Below are positions 61,354 through 64,000 of a stretch of 64,000 nt of DNA, piece after piece (the stretch's first letter is position 1; each line of letters begins with the position of its first letter). Source of the stretch: Flavobacterium album. Lineage in GTDB: Bacteria > Bacteroidota > Bacteroidia > Flavobacteriales > Flavobacteriaceae. The notes below the pieces were generated by a model. The model was not told where the DNA came from and did not search any database. It worked only from the letters and a program-made list of their open reading frames with translations. Made by a program: the position numbers and the translations under genes. The stretch lies in assembly GCF_003096035.1 (NCBI RefSeq), contig NZ_CP029186.1, forward strand, positions 2,834,001-2,898,000, read 5' to 3'.

Positions 61354-62664
61354 ATGCTTTCGAAATTCAGGGATCACCTCAATAACAATCTTTCTTTTCT
61401 AAAAGAGAAAAAGCTGCTCCTTGCTGTGAGCGGGGGTTTGGACAGCATGGTTTTAACGGATCTTTTACAGCAGTTAAACTATGACGTTTCTATCGCCCAT
61501 TGTAACTTCAACCTCCGCGGAAAAGAAAGCGATGGCGATGAGGATTTTATTATAAATTATGCGAAGGAAAATAGTTTCCACTATTTCGTAACTCATTTTA
61601 ATACAGAACTTTTTGCGTCAGATAATAAACTATCCATTCAGGTGGCCGCACGGAAGCTTCGTTATCTTTGGTTCGACGAATTGTTGCAGGAAAACAACCT
61701 CGATTACCTGCTTACCGCACACCATCTCGATGATTCCCTTGAGACATTCTTAATAAACCTTACACGGGGTACAGGTCTGGAAGGGCTCACCGGAATCCCG
61801 CAGCAGAATGGTAAAATTATACGTCCGTTACTGCCATTTACACGCGATGAAATTTTGGTGTATGCCAAAGAAAATAATATCCGGTGGCGCGAGGATAGCA
61901 GCAATGCTTCCGATAAATACCTGCGTAATAAACTGCGTCATGATGTTGTACCTGTCCTGAAACAATTAAACCCCGCTTTTGCTGACTCTTTCCGGCAGAC
62001 ATTGGAAAACCTGCAGCAGGCACAATCGCTGGTAGAGGATGCTTCTGTTTTGATCTATAAGCAGGTAGTTTCGGAAAAAGAGAACCAAAAGCATTTTAAT
62101 ATTGAACAGCTAAAAAGGCTGCCAAATTATAAAGCTTACCTGTACCAATGGCTCAGCCCATTCGGGTTCACGGCCTGGGAGGATATTTATGCTTTAGTGG
62201 ATTCGCAGTCGGGTAAATATATTTTGTCGGGTAATTTCAGGCTGTTGAAAGACAGGGAAACGCTGATTCTGGAACCCTCTTCGAATGGCAACAATCTATC
62301 CTTTGAAATCACAGAAGGGCAGCAATATCCTGAAGCTCCGATAAAGTTGTCTTTGGCAATTGCTCAAACAATTAATAAAAATGCAACAAAAAAAACTATT
62401 TTTGTTGATAATGAATTAATAAAATACCCTTTAATTCTTCGTAAATGGCAGGAAGGTGATTACTTTTGCCCTGTGGGAATGAACGGACAGAAAAAGAAAG
62501 TCTCTAAGTTCTTTAAGGATGAAAAATTCAGCCTTAGCGAAAAAGAGAGTGCCTTGCTGCTATGCTCCGGCGAGAATATTATCTGGGTCGTAGGCCACCG
62601 TGCCGACGAACGTTTTAAAGCTACTAAAACAACAAACACAATTTTAAAAATAGAAGTTTTATAA
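61354..62664 (+). CDS. tilS: tRNA(Ile)-lysidine synthetase
   Basis: TilS attaches lysine to C34 of tRNA-Ile(CAU), changing it to read AUA; it is essential in most bacteria. The 436-residue protein has the PP-loop AVSGGLDSMVL near residue 25, then HCNFNLRGKES, TAHHLDDSLETFLINLTRGTGLEGLTG, and a C-terminal domain with SKFFKDEKFSLSEKESALLL. The ATG at 61354 is chosen; a longer reading would overlap pabB by 45 bases. A TACTTTTG element (61343-61350) sits just upstream but lacks a -33 box, and co-transcription with pabB is likely. Confidence 0.94.
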   Translation: MLSKFRDHLNNNLSFLKEKKLLLAVSGGLDSMVLTDLLQQLNYDVSIAHCNFNLRGKESDGDEDFIINYAKENSFHYFVTHFNTELFASDNKLSIQVAARKLRYLWFDELLQENNLDYLLTAHHLDDSLETFLINLTRGTGLEGLTGIPQQNGKIIRPLLPFTRDEILVYAKENNIRWREDSSNASDKYLRNKLRHDVVPVLKQLNPAFADSFRQTLENLQQAQSLVEDASVLIYKQVVSEKENQKHFNIEQLKRLPNYKAYLYQWLSPFGFTAWEDIYALVDSQSGKYILSGNFRLLKDRETLILEPSSNGNNLSFEITEGQQYPEAPIKLSLAIAQTINKNATKKTIFVDNELIKYPLILRKWQEGDYFCPVGMNGQKKKVSKFFKDEKFSLSEKESALLLCSGENIIWVVGHRADERFKATKTTNTILKIEVL

Positions 62665-62666
62665 TA

Positions 62667-64000
62667 ATGAAAAAGTTCACTTATACATTCTTTCTTTTAT
62701 TCGCATTTTTATTTTCTCAAGCCCAGAACATACAGCATCCTGTAAAATGGACCTCGAAAATTGAAAAGAAATCAGATACGGAATATGTACTTATCCTGGA
62801 TGGTACGATAGAAGAAAACTGGCATGTATACTCGCAGTTTACGCCGGATGGCGGCGCATTGCCTCTTGAAATTGCCTTTAATAATGACAAAGGTAATTTT
62901 GAAGCGGTAGGCAAGGCCGAAGAAAGCAAATATGAAAAGACCTTCAATAAGGTTTTTGGGGTTGATGAGTACTTTTTCAGCCATACCGTGCAGCTGAAGC
63001 AAACCATCAAAGTGACCAATCCTGCCAACACTATTGCACAGCTGCAATTGTATTACCAGGTATGTAAAGAAGTCTGTATACAGGACGAGAACTACTTTGA
63101 GTTCGACCTTAAAAGTTTGACATCAAAAGAAGTCAAGAATTTTGAAGAGGCCGCACCAACACCTGCACCTGAAAAAAAAAGTGAAGTAAAGCCCGCAATA
63201 AGCAAGCCTTCAAAAAAAGAAGAAGACAGAGGTCTTTTGGCTACATTTTTCCTGGCGTTCCTTGGCGGTTTTGCTGCGCTTCTTACGCCATGCGTATTTC
63301 CGATGATCCCAATGACGGTGAGTTTTTTTACAAAACAGAGCAAAACAAAGTCGGCCGGTATAAGAAATTCTATTTTATATGGTATTTCGATCATTGTAAT
63401 ATATGTTGTGCTTGGCATTGTTGTAACAGGCATATTTGGAGCTGATGCACTGAATGCACTCTCTACTAATGTTTGGTTTAATCTCGCATTTTTTGTCCTT
63501 TTGATCGTTTTTGCTTTTTCATTCCTTGGGGCATTTGAAATTATGCTTCCCAATTCATGGGCAAATAAAGTTGACAGGCAAGCCGACAGGGGCGGCATTA
63601 TAGGGATATTATTCATGGCTATGGCGTTGGCAATAGTATCGTTTTCGTGCACAGGACCTATTGTTGGTAACATAATATTTGCAGCAGCTTCAAAAGGCGG
63701 GATAGCACCGGTAGTTGGCATGCTGGGTTTTTCTTCTGCATTGGCTTTACCATTTATGCTTTTTGCAATGTTCCCCGGATGGATGAATTCACTTCCAAAA
63801 TCAGGCGGATGGCTTAATACCGTTAAAGTGTTTCTTGGTTTCCTCGAACTGGCTTTTGCTTTTAAATTCTTATCCAATGCCGATCTTGTACTGCAAATGC
63901 ATATACTTGAAAGGGAAACATTCCTTGCGATCTGGATTGCGGTTTTTGGTGGCCTGGCACTATATCTTTTTGGAAAGATAACATTGCCGCATGATACTCC
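62667..64000 (+). CDS. dsbD: Thiol:disulfide interchange protein DsbD, 3' end outside window
   Basis: The frame starts at ATG 62667, three bases after tilS, and is open to the right edge (444 codons). It has a signal peptide (MKKFTYTFFLLFAFLFSQAQ), the N-terminal DsbD-alpha-type domain with YYQVCKEVCIQDE (two cysteines), a charged linker, and then the CcdA/DsbD membrane domain with TPCVFPMIPM and SFSCTGPIVGN, each holding one of the redox cysteines. The remaining helices run off the edge; a thioredoxin-like C-terminal domain is expected outside. DsbD carries electrons from cytoplasmic thioredoxin to periplasmic thiol proteins. Confidence 0.92.
   Translation, partial: MKKFTYTFFLLFAFLFSQAQNIQHPVKWTSKIEKKSDTEYVLILDGTIEENWHVYSQFTPDGGALPLEIAFNNDKGNFEAVGKAEESKYEKTFNKVFGVDEYFFSHTVQLKQTIKVTNPANTIAQLQLYYQVCKEVCIQDENYFEFDLKSLTSKEVKNFEEAAPTPAPEKKSEVKPAISKPSKKEEDRGLLATFFLAFLGGFAALLTPCVFPMIPMTVSFFTKQSKTKSAGIRNSILYGISIIVIYVVLGIVVTGIFGADALNALSTNVWFNLAFFVLLIVFAFSFLGAFEIMLPNSWANKVDRQADRGGIIGILFMAMALAIVSFSCTGPIVGNIIFAAASKGGIAPVVGMLGFSSALALPFMLFAMFPGWMNSLPKSGGWLNTVKVFLGFLELAFAFKFLSNADLVLQMHILERETFLAIWIAVFGGLALYLFGKITLPHDT

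Noticed and set aside
63092..63877. 261-codon open frame on the minus strand
   Set aside because: It is antisense to dsbD, whose membrane helices and cysteine motifs identify the coding strand.

Overview
The window reads as a stretch of chromosome from a member of the Bacteroidota, most likely a Flavobacterium-type flavobacterium. This rests on several things visible here. Promoters have the Bacteroidota form TTG-N17-20-TAnnTTTG. Gene starts show little Shine-Dalgarno complementarity. Many small lipoproteins have Bacteroidota-style lipoboxes. Lineage-typical genes are present: a fused alpha/beta 2-oxoacid dehydrogenase E1, the bacillithiol-linked YtxJ, an OmpA protein with calcium-type repeats, and a BatA-type VWA protein. 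The species call is inference. I see no rRNA, phage, CRISPR array or intact insertion sequence.

Layout. 1-9.1 kb: a partial conserved gene on the minus strand, an MBL-fold hydrolase with two small envelope proteins, then a minus-strand run of serine hydrolase, small membrane protein, lipoprotein, metal-site-deficient dihydroorotase homologue and BatA-like VWA protein, with a divergent 6-phosphogluconolactonase-type propeller. 9-12.8 kb: a DEAD-box RNA helicase and a group of small unknown genes, two of which may be one frameshifted gene. 12.8-22.1 kb: OmpA, aldehyde dehydrogenase, fused E1, a large M1-peptidase-like/outer-membrane-barrel protein and a LOG-family enzyme. 22.1-28.2 kb: uvrA, a twice-frameshifted lipoprotein gene, recG and a damaged tRNA-Arg with a second tRNA relic. 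28.2-34.8 kb: VF530 protein, an ABC ATPase with a large membrane partner, a lipoprotein, aldose epimerase and a two-motif aspartyl protease. 35-43.9 kb: clpB divergent from ytxJ, fumarylacetoacetase divergent from glyA, and an ECF sigma cassette with a Spy/CpxP-like protein. 44-47.3 kb: a VWA protein plus MoxR/Mg-chelatase-type AAA+ ATPase operon with an unknown AT-rich gene between. 47.4-57.6 kb: THUMP RNA methyltransferase, small envelope proteins, a DPP-IV-type peptidase, a trans-sulfuration PLP enzyme divergent from an Lrp/AsnC regulator, and a carboxylesterase. 57.7-64 kb: a structured non-coding repeat, lpdA, pabB, tilS and the start of dsbD.

Functional links. LpdA (E3) can serve the fused E1 encoded about 40 kb away. 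UvrA and RecG are repair/recombination housekeeping. ClpB and YtxJ share an intergenic region carrying two near-identical palindromes, which suggests joint stress control. The Lrp/AsnC gene is preceded by an imperfect inverted repeat that could be its own operator and that of the sulfur-amino-acid enzyme next to it. The pabB-tilS-dsbD genes run tightly in one direction.

The strongest observations for follow-up are: the M1-like protein with its zinc site lost and a barrel fused to it; the dihydroorotase homologue without its HxH; the tRNA wreckage beside recG; the structured repeat before lpdA; the low-complexity intergenic-type sequence inside pabB; and the VWA/AAA+ operon. No single locus stands out as a clearly new defence or mobile system.
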